NCBI GenBank assembly: GCA_031979385.1
Contig: DALZEF010000002.1
Span: forward strand, 145,186-209,185
DNA from: Timonella sp031979385
Lineage (GTDB): Bacteria; Actinomycetota; Actinomycetes; Actinomycetales; Cellulomonadaceae
Direction: 5' to 3'
DNA: 64,000 bases
Positions 1-8,620 of this stretch are shown one piece after another (position 1 is the first letter of the stretch; each line of letters opens with the position of its first letter). The position numbers were made by a program, and so were the translations under genes. A model generated the notes under the pieces. That model was given only the letters and a program-made list of their open reading frames with translations. It made no database searches and was not told the origin of the DNA.

Positions 1-1
1 C

Positions 2-94
2 AGGGTGCTCGCGACGGACCGTGGCATTGCTTGCCTTGTGCTCGACTACGATGCGATGAAGGGTGTAGACGACGTCGAGTCGCGCCTGTTTTAG
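2..94 (+). CDS. C-terminal fragment of an unidentified protein
   Basis: An open frame enters the window at its left edge and ends at the TAG at 92-94, giving the last 30 residues of a protein (ending DDVESRLF). The codon use looks like real coding sequence and the stop is followed by a non-coding gap, so this is probably the 3' end of a gene that begins outside the window. I do not recognise the family from so short a tail. Confidence 0.45.
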   Translation, partial: RVLATDRGIACLVLDYDAMKGVDDVESRLF

Positions 95-182
95 CGTGTT
101 CTGGACCTTGAATGTCGCAGTGCGCTTAGCGTGAGTCCCTTGCGCTGGGCATACCTAAACTGCTGCGACCCCAGAACTTGTT

Positions 183-250
183 AACCGACATGGTGATTAT
201 CCGGGTTCGGTGACCAAAAATAATCACCCTGGTTCCGGATAATCACCATA
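183..250. repeat. Dispersed hairpin repeat, copy A (left edge of the sugar locus)
   Basis: The stretch starts AACCGACATGGTGATT and contains a perfect 14-bp inverted repeat, TGGTGATTATCCGG at 191-204 and its complement at 235-248, around a 30-nt loop. A third AATCACC word lies inside the loop. A second copy in the same orientation lies at 16102-16169. It sits just past the 3' end of the minus-strand GH3 gene, so it could also act as a terminator, although no U-tract is obvious. Confidence 0.75.
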
Positions 251-368
251 GTGGTTATGTCCGGGCAGTCGCTGACCTTATGACACGACCGGCCACCACA
301 CGCCCAGGACCTCGGTGCACAGGGCGGCAGGCGTATTGCGACCAGTCGATGTTGGACAAGGTCATCGC

Positions 369-3300
369 TCAGGAGAATCTGATGGACCGCACGCGAATGT
401 TCCCGTGTAACGTCACTCGCAGTGTGGACAGCGGTTCCCTCACCAGTGCTGTCTCAAGGGCCGCCTGATCCACCGGACGTGTTGTTTCGGTCCACGAATA
501 CTTGTCGGATGCTACGGAGTCGGCGGTTCCGGAAATCTGTCCAAGCACGTGTGCGGTTCCTACGGTCGAACCATCGCATACTCCATGAAGCGACACTTCG
601 ACATCACCAGCCTGTCCAGGAACATCGCGGGCCACATCCACACTGAACGAGTTCACTGAGCGGGCATCTATGTTTGCGAACTCCACGTGTCCGCGGGAGT
701 GTCCGGCTCCCACCGTCACGCAGTTGGCGCCGGTACGGTCTGCGTCCGAGTGAACGATGTGGTGGTGTGTATCGAACTGGTCCATCCGTAGAGAGGCTCC
801 CAGTAGTGGGAAGGGCGCATACTCCAGCGAGGAAACCACATTCCACAGTCTTTCCGTCAGCGCACGACGGCTTGTGCCTGCCCAGACACGATAGGTACCC
901 GGGTGGACGTGGAGGCGTTCGCCGCGAACGTCCCACACCTCGAATGCCTCGCGGAACAGAGGCACGGTCACGGTGCGTTCCTGACCGGGCTGGAGTGTGA
1001 CCCGCGTATATCCGGCAAGACGGCGTAGCGGCGCAGGGGAGCCGAGCGGGTAGGCCGCGAAGTCCAGCGCAGCGTAGACCTCCACCAACTCGTGGGCCAC
1101 CCGCTCTCCGGTGTTGCGGACGGTGACGTTTGCGTGTGTTGGGACATCTGCATGGCTCGCTGTGGTGATGCCACCAGCCTTCTCGGAAGATGAGGCACCG
1201 TCCGTTCCTGTCAGGTCAAGTGCCGAATATTCCACGCTCGTATAGGACAGTCCGTGCCCAAACTCGAAGTCGGGCTCGCATTCGTTGTACCAGTAGGTCC
1301 CGCTGGAGGAGATGATGTCGTAGTCGAGGATGTGGGGAACGCAGGTTTCATCGTGCACCCATTCCTGTGCGAGGCGACCATACGGTTCGGTGTCGCCGGA
1401 GAGCACGTCCACGATTCCGCGACCCTGTTCCTGCCCGGCGTGAGAGGACCACACAAGCGCATCCGACTCGTCGGCAATGGAACCGAGTGTGTAGGGGTAT
1501 GACGAGATGATGGTGAGCGTAGCGGCGCTGCTGTGCGCGCGGACGGCGCGCCATAGGGCGCGTGCTGAGCGGGGGAGTGCGAGATCGGGACGGTCCTCGG
1601 TTTCGCGGCCGAGGATGTGCGGATCGTTGCCGACTGCGGCGATCGTGACGTCGGCTTTCTGCGCGGCGGCGATGACGCGTTCGATCCCGCTCGATAGGAC
1701 ATCGAGCTCAAAGCGTTCCGCCTGCGCGAGGTCATTCGAATCACCGGAGACGAGTTGTGAGCCGGCTTGCGTGCGCAACCACTTGCCTGAGCCGATATGT
1801 TTGATCGATACTGTTCCGTCGCCGTGCGTGTGCAGCGTGAATGTTTCTTGGGCGACCCAACCGCCGACTCGGTCTGCGGTTGCTGAGACGATCCATCCGC
1901 CCTGCAGTAGTTTGCCGGTGGACTGGGCGCGCAGGGTTGTCACCCCGTGTCCCCAGTCCGTGAGTTCAAAGGTTTCGGCCTCGGCACCGTCTCGTGCAGA
2001 TGCGGTGAGTGTCCCGTCGTCCTGTACGTGCAGGTAGCGGCCCGAACTAGGAGAGTAGATCGCGACTCGATCGGCGCCGCTGTCCACGATGACCTGCTCT
2101 TTCCCGTAGCGCTCAGTGAACGCCTCGCCAATGGTGGACAGATAGGGTGGGGTGCCCGAGTACCAGTCGTGGAGTGTCGCGGTTGCCATAGGTCCGACCA
2201 CCGCGACCCGCGTGGTGTTCGAGAGCGGGAAAACACCGTTGTTTTTGAGCAGTACAAGTGATTTCGCTGCTGCCTCGCGCGCCAGGGCACGCGATTCGGG
2301 CAGGTCAATTGCGCTCGCCGCAATGCCTGCGTACGGGTCATCGGCCCCCTGATAGTGGTGGGCGACATGCTGATTGTCGACGAATTCCCCGGTCAAGGAG
2401 CGCAGGTACAGCATACGGAACACGGCTTGGTCCACGTGGTGGAGGTCGAGGATACCGCTGTCGAGCGCTACACGTATCGCCTCGAGCGTGGGAGCGGCGT
2501 TCGCGTCGTTGTCGGTGAAGGAGTCGATCCCCGCTTCCAGCATCGCCGCGTGTGACTCGGGCGCATCGGGGTAGTAGCGTTCGAGGTTCACCACGTTTGT
2601 GGGTGCAGCGGCATCAGACACGACGGCTATGGGGGCGGTTGACCACGACCGCAGTGTGTCCAGGAGGTCACGGGCCACGTGGTTGGGTCGTCCGTTCACG
2701 AGGTTGTAACTCGGCATGACCGCGCCAATCACCCCCTCAGCGAGCGGTCGAGAGAAAGCAGGGAACTCGTACTCGTGCAGTACCCGAGCGCGCATGTCGC
2801 TTGAGGTCACGGCACGATCAACTTCGTTGTTGTATGCCAGAAAGTGCTTCAGAGTGGGAACGGTTTTCCAGAAGGTGCTGCCGTTGCCGGAGTGGCCCGT
2901 CAGGCCGCGGGCGTAGGCGATTGCGCAGTCACCGGTCAGGAGTGGGTCTTCCGAGTAGCCCTCCTCGTTTCGTCCCCATAGTGGGTGACGCAGGCTGTTG
3001 ACGACTGGTGCCCATACGTTGAGTGACACACGCGGGTCTTTGGCATGCTGCGCTCGAACCTCTGTTGCCACGGCATCGCCGATTCGTGTGAGCAACTCTT
3101 GATCCCAGGCTGCTGCGAGTCCCACCGGCTGCGGATACGTGGTTGCCGTGCCGAGCCACGCCACGCCGTGCAGTGCCTCGGTGCCGGTGTGGAAGGCGGC
3201 CAGTCCAAGGCGTTCGATGGGTGGGGCGAACTGGTGCAGGAGGGAGATCTTCTCCTCGAGCGTGAGGTGGGCCAACAGCGTGGCGGCGGCCTTGCCGTGT

Positions 3301-3389
3301 TTCCGGGTCTGCGGGTTGTCAGAGTCGTTGAAATGGTCAAAGCACCCGTGCTCGGCGCGGTCGCTTGAGGAACTTGGGAGGTGTGGCAC
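369..3389 (-). CDS. GH3 beta-glucosidase/beta-xylosidase-like enzyme with inserted beta-trefoil
   Basis: Predicted cytoplasmic glycoside hydrolase family 3 enzyme of 1006 residues, removing terminal beta-linked glucose or xylose. The N-terminal TIM barrel spans about 35-350, with the conserved KHF motif near 181 and candidate nucleophile D259 in VVSDAAAP. The C-terminal alpha/beta domain is split by an insertion at about 436-563 that reads like a fascin/RICIN-type beta-trefoil, where many relatives carry PA14. The E-x-x-DR motif lies near 597, a fibronectin III-like domain at about 745-845, and a CBM6-like beta-sandwich at about 865-1006. No signal peptide is seen. The GTG start has AAAGGA about 8 nt upstream. 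The gene diverges from the importer operon and shares its operators. Exact substrate specificity is inferred from context. Confidence 0.88.
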   Translation of the reverse strand: MPHLPSSSSDRAEHGCFDHFNDSDNPQTRKHGKAAATLLAHLTLEEKISLLHQFAPPIERLGLAAFHTGTEALHGVAWLGTATTYPQPVGLAAAWDQELLTRIGDAVATEVRAQHAKDPRVSLNVWAPVVNSLRHPLWGRNEEGYSEDPLLTGDCAIAYARGLTGHSGNGSTFWKTVPTLKHFLAYNNEVDRAVTSSDMRARVLHEYEFPAFSRPLAEGVIGAVMPSYNLVNGRPNHVARDLLDTLRSWSTAPIAVVSDAAAPTNVVNLERYYPDAPESHAAMLEAGIDSFTDNDANAAPTLEAIRVALDSGILDLHHVDQAVFRMLYLRSLTGEFVDNQHVAHHYQGADDPYAGIAASAIDLPESRALAREAAAKSLVLLKNNGVFPLSNTTRVAVVGPMATATLHDWYSGTPPYLSTIGEAFTERYGKEQVIVDSGADRVAIYSPSSGRYLHVQDDGTLTASARDGAEAETFELTDWGHGVTTLRAQSTGKLLQGGWIVSATADRVGGWVAQETFTLHTHGDGTVSIKHIGSGKWLRTQAGSQLVSGDSNDLAQAERFELDVLSSGIERVIAAAQKADVTIAAVGNDPHILGRETEDRPDLALPRSARALWRAVRAHSSAATLTIISSYPYTLGSIADESDALVWSSHAGQEQGRGIVDVLSGDTEPYGRLAQEWVHDETCVPHILDYDIISSSGTYWYNECEPDFEFGHGLSYTSVEYSALDLTGTDGASSSEKAGGITTASHADVPTHANVTVRNTGERVAHELVEVYAALDFAAYPLGSPAPLRRLAGYTRVTLQPGQERTVTVPLFREAFEVWDVRGERLHVHPGTYRVWAGTSRRALTERLWNVVSSLEYAPFPLLGASLRMDQFDTHHHIVHSDADRTGANCVTVGAGHSRGHVEFANIDARSVNSFSVDVARDVPGQAGDVEVSLHGVCDGSTVGTAHVLGQISGTADSVASDKYSWTETTRPVDQAALETALVREPLSTLRVTLHGNIRVRSIRFS

Positions 3390-3431
3390 GTCATTGTCCT
3401 TTGATTGAGGTCTCGTCTCATAGGTTAGCGC

Positions 3432-3445
3432 TCGAAACGGTTCGA
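3432..3445. promoter_or_regulatory. LacI-family operator, site 1
   Basis: TCGAAACGGTTCGA is an inverted repeat of TCGAA/TTCGA around a central CG, typical of LacI-family operators. It lies 42 bp upstream of the GH3 start in the GH3/importer divergent gap and matches sites at 3592 and 11491. Binding by the LacI protein encoded at 7525-8532 is inferred. Confidence 0.65.
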
Positions 3446-3591
3446 CATGAATAGCCGAGACGCATTTGTTATCGAGTGAGACGCCCAGTAGGCGCGGATC
3501 GTCTTTGTCTTGCCTAGAAACTGGGTATTTTTGAGGTTTTGGGAAGTCCTCCTCTTGCTATTTTGCGGTTTCCTGAGTAATCTCCATTTTG

Positions 3592-3605
3592 TCGAATCGC
3601 TTCGA
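3592..3605. promoter_or_regulatory. LacI-family operator, site 2
   Basis: TCGAATCGCTTCGA has the same TCGAA-n-CG-n-TTCGA pattern as site 1. It lies about 63 bp upstream of the sugar-binding lipoprotein gene, where it could block that promoter. Confidence 0.65.
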
Positions 3606-3668
3606 TGATGAGGGCGATTCCAACAAGCGCAATCAGCGCGCGTAACCACAACGAAGTGAAGGACGCCA

Positions 3669-5345
3669 ATGAGTACCAAGCGTGAAGGCAAGAACTTTCT
3701 GAACACCCCGGTTGACCGACGCTCATTCCTCGGCATGATGGCGATGAGCGCGGCCGCGATCGGTGTGCCGTCGCTACTTGCTTCCTGTGCTGTCAAAGAA
3801 GAAGCAGCCGCACCAAGCAGCAGCACACCTGCACCGCAAGGCCCCGCGACCTCCGACACCACATTGCTCCCGAGTTACAAGCCGATCTCCTACGTCGAAC
3901 CCGACTTCCCCTCGGTGAATGGAACGCTTCCTGGATACACCAGCCGCCCGGAACTCGTTCAGGCATACCCTGCCCCACCGGGAACTGGAATCACCATCAC
4001 CGCTGCCGCACCAACGTGGTCTCCAATCCCAGACACAAAGGGGAAGTACTTCACTGCTGTCTCTGACGCAATTGGCAACCAGATTGACTTCAACCTCCTG
4101 TCTGGAAACGACATCTGGGATATCGCACAGACGCGTTTGGCTGACGCCAACTCGTTGCCGGACTGGTTCGCCCTTCCTACCTGGACTGTTTCGGGCAACG
4201 CCAAGTTCGGCTCCGAAATTGCTCCAGCCGTATTCGAGGACCTTACCCCGCACTTGAGTGGTGACAAGGTGCTTGAGTACCCGCATCTCGCTAACCTACC
4301 TACCGAAGCGTGGCTGAACTCGACGTGGCAGGACAAGATCTACGCCATCCCGATGCCTGGCGGAGCGCTTGATATGACCTATTTCTACCGCAAGGATCTC
4401 CTTGCGGAAAAAGGGATCACTGAAGTCGCACCCAAAAACTCCGATGATCTCTATGCACTCCTCAAAGAGGTTAACGACCCAGGTGCGGGTAAGTACGCAA
4501 CTCTCAACCCGTGGACCGCACTGACCAACGTCGCATTCGGAGTGCAATCCGGCTGGACTGTTGTCGATGGGAACATTGTCCACCGAATGGAAACGGACAA
4601 CTACTACGACTGCCTCGAATTCGTGGCCAAACTCTACAAAGAGAACTTGGTGCATCCCGACGACTCGGCAGGTAGGCAAACATTCCTTGACGGAAACGTG
4701 TACTTCAACGGTGACGGTCTAGGTGGTTGGCGTGAAATGGTGGCCAGCCAGGTAGGAGTCAACGACAGTTTCGCCATGGATGCAGTAGTGCCCTTTGATT
4801 ACAAGGGAGGAACACCTGTGTACTGGCGATCCGCACCAGCGTCCTTCTGGTCATTCATCAAAAAGGGAATCGGAGAGGAGAAGATCAAAGCGATCCTCAC
4901 CTCAGCGGACTTCCTTGCCGCACCATACGGCACTAGAGAGTTTGATCTCGTGGCTAACGGTGTTGAGGGTGTGCACTACGACCTCGGCTCAGCACAGGAA
5001 CCGATCAAAACCGCACTCGGTAACAGCGAGGTCGTACCTTCCTTCATGTTCCTCGCCTCGCCTCCGGGTGTGGCAGCAGATTTCCAGTTCCCGGGATATG
5101 TGGAGGCGTACTCGAAGTATTCCCAAGCCGCTGGTGCCTATGTCCAATCGTCCCCGTTCCTTGGGCTCAACATCGTTGTGCCTGAACAGTATCGAGACAT
5201 CGAAGCCGGTATTTCTGACATGGAAACCGAAGTCCAGCGCGGCCGCGCATCTCTCGACGCCATGCGTAGTCGGGTCGAGGACTGGCGCAAAGCTGGCGGT
5301 GACGCCCTGCGCGACTTCTATAAGAAGATCCTGGACGAGATGTAA
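3669..5345 (+). CDS. Sugar ABC transporter substrate-binding lipoprotein
   Basis: Extracellular solute-binding protein (family 1, LplA-like, 558 residues) of a CUT1 carbohydrate importer. The N-terminus has an RR-containing motif (DRRSFLG) ahead of a hydrophobic stretch and a lipobox LLASC with the lipid-modified Cys near residue 40, so export by the Tat route and membrane anchoring are likely. The start ATG is preceded by GAAGGACG. Its stop overlaps the first permease start (TAATG), showing tight coupling. An operator lies just upstream. Context suggests it binds oligosaccharides broken down by the surrounding cytoplasmic hydrolases; the ligand itself cannot be read from the sequence. Confidence 0.9.
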   Translation: MSTKREGKNFLNTPVDRRSFLGMMAMSAAAIGVPSLLASCAVKEEAAAPSSSTPAPQGPATSDTTLLPSYKPISYVEPDFPSVNGTLPGYTSRPELVQAYPAPPGTGITITAAAPTWSPIPDTKGKYFTAVSDAIGNQIDFNLLSGNDIWDIAQTRLADANSLPDWFALPTWTVSGNAKFGSEIAPAVFEDLTPHLSGDKVLEYPHLANLPTEAWLNSTWQDKIYAIPMPGGALDMTYFYRKDLLAEKGITEVAPKNSDDLYALLKEVNDPGAGKYATLNPWTALTNVAFGVQSGWTVVDGNIVHRMETDNYYDCLEFVAKLYKENLVHPDDSAGRQTFLDGNVYFNGDGLGGWREMVASQVGVNDSFAMDAVVPFDYKGGTPVYWRSAPASFWSFIKKGIGEEKIKAILTSADFLAAPYGTREFDLVANGVEGVHYDLGSAQEPIKTALGNSEVVPSFMFLASPPGVAADFQFPGYVEAYSKYSQAAGAYVQSSPFLGLNIVVPEQYRDIEAGISDMETEVQRGRASLDAMRSRVEDWRKAGGDALRDFYKKILDEM

Positions 5346-6403
5346 TGACGCTCACGAACGAGGCCGACGCATCAGGCGCAGAATTAGACAGACAGTCCGT
5401 AACAACGCGGCCAGCCTCCAGCACTGAAACGCAACGGGACATGAAGAAAAGCGAACAGCCCTTCGACAGTGATGTTCTGCCACCGCGCAGAATGACGTGG
5501 TGGCAGCGGATTGTACGAGACCGAACATTCATTATCATGACGCTGCCAGCGGTCGTCTTGATAATCGTGTTCAACTACATTCCGATGGCAGGCAACATCG
5601 GTGCCTTCCAGAACTACAACCCCTACGCTGGAGTTACTGGCAGCCCGTGGGTTGGATTCGACAACTTCATCGATGTGTTTACGTCGGCTTCGTTCATGAA
5701 CGCCCTAAAGAACACGCTGCTCATTACGTTGTTCTCACTGCTGTTCTACTTCCCGGTGCCAATATTTCTGGCAATCTTGATGAACTCTATTTTGAACACT
5801 AAAGTTCGCACGTTCATCCAATCGGTCGTTTACCTGCCGCACTTCTTCTCGTGGGTTCTGGTCATCACGATCTTCCAGCAGTTCGTGGGTGGGGCGAGTC
5901 CCATTTCGCAGTGGTTGATTCAAAACGGGAACTCTCCGCTGCAGATCATGACCAACCCGGATACCTTCATTGCTTTGGTTACCGCGCAAGCGATCTGGAA
6001 GGACGCAGGCTGGGGAATGATCATCTTCCTTGCCGCGCTCTCGACCGATGACCCATCGCTGTATGAAGCATCAGTGATGGATGGCGCCGGAAAACTACGT
6101 CGTCTGTGGCATATCACTCTTCCAGCCCTCCGACCGGTCATTGTGCTACTGCTGATTCTGCGACTGGGCGATACGCTCAATGTCGGGTTTGAGCAGATGT
6201 ACCTGCAACGCGATGCTGTTGGTTCTGGTGCTTCGGACGTGCTTGACACTTTTGTTTATTTTGAAGGCATCCAGTACTCAAAGTGGGGATTCGCTTTGGC
6301 TGCGGGGCTCACCAAGGGCGTTGTTGCTCTGCTGCTGGTGCTTGGTGCGAACAAGCTGGCACACCGTATGGGTGAAGCAGGCGTTTACCAGAAGGCGGCC
6401 TAA
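5345..6403 (+). CDS. Sugar ABC transporter permease, LplB type
   Basis: Inner-membrane permease of 352 residues, of the binding-protein-dependent (MalF/LplB/UgpA) class. A long hydrophilic N-terminus of about 60 residues precedes roughly six membrane segments. The EAA-type ATPase contact loop is visible around YEASVMDGAGKLRRLWHITL. Its start overlaps the stop of the lipoprotein gene by one base, and the partner permease begins 5 bases downstream. The operon has no ATPase gene, so a shared MsmK/UgpC-type ATPase encoded elsewhere is presumably used. Confidence 0.9.
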   Translation: MTLTNEADASGAELDRQSVTTRPASSTETQRDMKKSEQPFDSDVLPPRRMTWWQRIVRDRTFIIMTLPAVVLIIVFNYIPMAGNIGAFQNYNPYAGVTGSPWVGFDNFIDVFTSASFMNALKNTLLITLFSLLFYFPVPIFLAILMNSILNTKVRTFIQSVVYLPHFFSWVLVITIFQQFVGGASPISQWLIQNGNSPLQIMTNPDTFIALVTAQAIWKDAGWGMIIFLAALSTDDPSLYEASVMDGAGKLRRLWHITLPALRPVIVLLLILRLGDTLNVGFEQMYLQRDAVGSGASDVLDTFVYFEGIQYSKWGFALAAGLTKGVVALLLVLGANKLAHRMGEAGVYQKAA

Positions 6404-6407
6404 GAAT

Positions 6408-7400
6408 ATGACTGCAACAACACCACCGACTACGCGGTTTACACCTGAGGAGATTAAGGATCTCCCACCAGGCCACAGGATTGAAGGACTGCCGCACAAG
6501 CGTCGCCACCGCAACCCTGACAAGCCGGTGTGGGAGGAGACTGCTACTGCGTGGGGCATGACGTTCAAGGCCCTTGCATTGGTTATCATTTTTTCACTGG
6601 TGGCCGTCCCAATGTGGGCGATTGTGGCTACCTCGTTATCTGATGCGCGCACGGTACAAGACGCCGGCGGCTTGGTGCTTATCCCGAAGAGTTTTACCTT
6701 AGCGTCCTACCAACAACTCCTATCTGGTGGCGTGGTAGCTAGGGCGGCATGGGTCTCAGTTATTGTCACGGTTGTCGGTACCGTGATTTCTACCGTTGTT
6801 TCGGCGCTGGCTGCTTACGGTTTGTCCAAGCCGGGCACCGCGTTACACCGGCCGATCTTGTTCCTATTCATCATCACGATGTTCTTTAGCGCAGGGTTGA
6901 TTCCCACCTACCTGTGGATCTCCGCGCTGGGACTGCGTAACTCGCTGTGGGCATTGATCTTGCCGAGTTGTATCTCCGCTTTCAACCTGCTCATTATGCG
7001 TAACTTCTTCATGGGTATTGACACCGGCATCCTTGAGGCGGCACGTATCGATGGCGCGAACGAGTGGCGCATCCTCGGCTTCATCGTTATGCCAATGTCA
7101 AAGGCTGTCACTGCGGTTATTGCGCTGTTTTATGGTGTCGGGTTCTGGAACGCGTTCTTTAACGCCGTCTTGTACATCGATGATTCTGCGAAGTGGCCGT
7201 TGCAGATGGTGTTACGCCAGTACGTTTTGCAGGGGCAGTCCATTCCAGGCATGAACCTTACTGTCGCTCAAGGTGAACTGAACACCGTATCAATCAAGAT
7301 GGCGATCATGGTGCTAGCAGTCATCCCCGTGCTCATTGTCTATCCGTTTGTGCAAAAGCACTTCACCAAGGGCGTCATCTTCGGGGCGATCAAGGGCTAG
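6408..7400 (+). CDS. Sugar ABC transporter permease, LplC/YtcP type
   Basis: Second permease (330 residues) of the same CUT1 importer, of the MalG/LplC class. Around six hydrophobic segments are visible, and the EAA loop reads LEAARIDGANEWRILGFIVM. The protein ends KGVIFGAIKG, typical of LplC/YtcP homologues. The ATG at 6408 is chosen because it follows the previous stop by only 4 bases; upstream in-frame starts lie inside the first permease. A long hairpin at 7429-7495 closes the transcript. Confidence 0.9.
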   Translation: MTATTPPTTRFTPEEIKDLPPGHRIEGLPHKRRHRNPDKPVWEETATAWGMTFKALALVIIFSLVAVPMWAIVATSLSDARTVQDAGGLVLIPKSFTLASYQQLLSGGVVARAAWVSVIVTVVGTVISTVVSALAAYGLSKPGTALHRPILFLFIITMFFSAGLIPTYLWISALGLRNSLWALILPSCISAFNLLIMRNFFMGIDTGILEAARIDGANEWRILGFIVMPMSKAVTAVIALFYGVGFWNAFFNAVLYIDDSAKWPLQMVLRQYVLQGQSIPGMNLTVAQGELNTVSIKMAIMVLAVIPVLIVYPFVQKHFTKGVIFGAIKG

Positions 7401-7428
7401 TTACTGCGCTTGTTTCAGGGGACCGATG

Positions 7429-7495
7429 TCAGGGTACGGTTTTCCAAGTTTTGCCTAAGAAGGTATCGGGCGAAACCTGGAAAACCGTACCCTGA
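7429..7495. terminator. Long hairpin between convergent genes, possible bidirectional terminator
   Basis: TCAGGGTACGGTTTTCCA (7429-7446) and its exact complement (7478-7495) form an 18-bp stem around a 31-nt loop. It lies between the convergent ends of the permease gene and the lacI gene. The layout (ACCGAT lead, long arms, ~30-nt loop) recalls the repeats at 183 and 16102, but the arm sequence differs. No strong U-tract follows. Confidence 0.6.
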
Positions 7496-7524
7496 TGTCT
7501 TTAATGGGCCACGTTGGTGCAGCG

Positions 7525-8532
7525 TTAGCGCTTGGAGACCGGTCCGGTTGATTCGCGCTGGGTCAGGACCGGGGCGAGGAGCCTGGTTTCGGCGGGAAGG
7601 TCGTTGTCGAGCCGGTTCATGGCCATGTCCACGGCAGCACGTCCGATGGCTTCGCCTGGAATGTCGATTGAGGTGAGCGGCAGTGGTTGGTTTGCCGCGA
7701 CATCCGGTGGACAGATTGCGAGTACGGAGATGTCACCGGGGATGGACTTACCGAGTTCCCGCAGACGCGCAATAGCGTGGGGGAGAGCAGACTCGTTGTG
7801 CACGATGAGGGCGGTCAACCCGGGCTGCTGCGCAAGGATCGAATCGACTGCCTCGGCGGCGCCAACCTCGGAGGCCTCGCACGGTATGGCCGCGAGCTCG
7901 ACGCTCTGGTAGTTCGCTTCGGTTCTAGCGCCCTGTAGGAGACGTTCGAGGAATGAGGTGTGGCGTTCCCAGGCCGCAGACCCGGAACCGAGTAGTCCGA
8001 TCTTGGTGTGGCCGAGTTCTGCGAGGTGCCGCACCGCGCTTGAGCCGACGCTTGTAAAATCGAGGTCCACGCACGATAGGCCAGCGGTATCGCGCGGTAA
8101 CCCAATGAGCACGGCAGGCTGCTTGGCATTGCGCAGAACGGGGATGCGTGGATCGTTCTCCTCAACGTCCATCGTGATGACGGCATCCACCATCGAACCG
8201 TTCAGCACCCGGTCGAGTCCTGTGGCATCATCCTGCGTGACCAAGAGAACGTCGTAGTTATGGTGCTGTGCAGCCTGTGCAATCCCAGACACGAACAGCA
8301 TGATGACGTTGACGTTGACTGCGGCGCGTAGCGGAGCCACGAGAGCCAGAACGTTCGTGCGATTCGAGGCGAGTGCGCGGGCTCCGGCATGTGGTCGGTA
8401 TCCCAAATCCCTGATGGCTTTCTCGACGCGGGAGCGGGTCGGCGCGGAGATAGGGCGCTTCCCGCTGAGCACGTAGGAGACCGTTGAGGTTGACACGCCT
8501 GCCGCTTTCGCGACGTCGTCGATCGTGGCCAT
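7525..8532 (-). CDS. LacI-family transcriptional regulator of the sugar locus
   Basis: DNA-binding repressor of 335 residues. The N-terminal helix-turn-helix reads MATIDDVAKAAGVSTSTVSY, with a hinge helix containing RALASNRTN, followed by a periplasmic-binding-protein-like sugar sensor domain. The start at 8532 begins exactly at the HTH and has GAGG 9 nt upstream; an upstream extension would add 27 non-conserved residues. It lies 88 bp downstream of the GH95 gene on the same strand and is probably co-transcribed with it, giving feedback control. The three TCGAAnCGnTTCGA-like sites in this locus are its likely operators; the inducer is probably a mono- or disaccharide made by the hydrolases. 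Confidence 0.92.
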   Translation of the reverse strand: MATIDDVAKAAGVSTSTVSYVLSGKRPISAPTRSRVEKAIRDLGYRPHAGARALASNRTNVLALVAPLRAAVNVNVIMLFVSGIAQAAQHHNYDVLLVTQDDATGLDRVLNGSMVDAVITMDVEENDPRIPVLRNAKQPAVLIGLPRDTAGLSCVDLDFTSVGSSAVRHLAELGHTKIGLLGSGSAAWERHTSFLERLLQGARTEANYQSVELAAIPCEASEVGAAEAVDSILAQQPGLTALIVHNESALPHAIARLRELGKSIPGDISVLAICPPDVAANQPLPLTSIDIPGEAIGRAAVDMAMNRLDNDLPAETRLLAPVLTQRESTGPVSKR

Positions 8533-8620
8533 TTCGTTTTTCCTCGTCTGTGTTGGGTGTGCCTGCACCGTAGCGCTTCTTAGGTAGTGTGGAAGGTGCT
8601 GCTGCGTAGACACTCAAGGT

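Noticed and set aside
2936..3421. Alternative minus-strand frame overlapping the start of the GH3 gene
   Set aside because: Arg/Pro/Ser-rich shadow of the GH3 coding frame.
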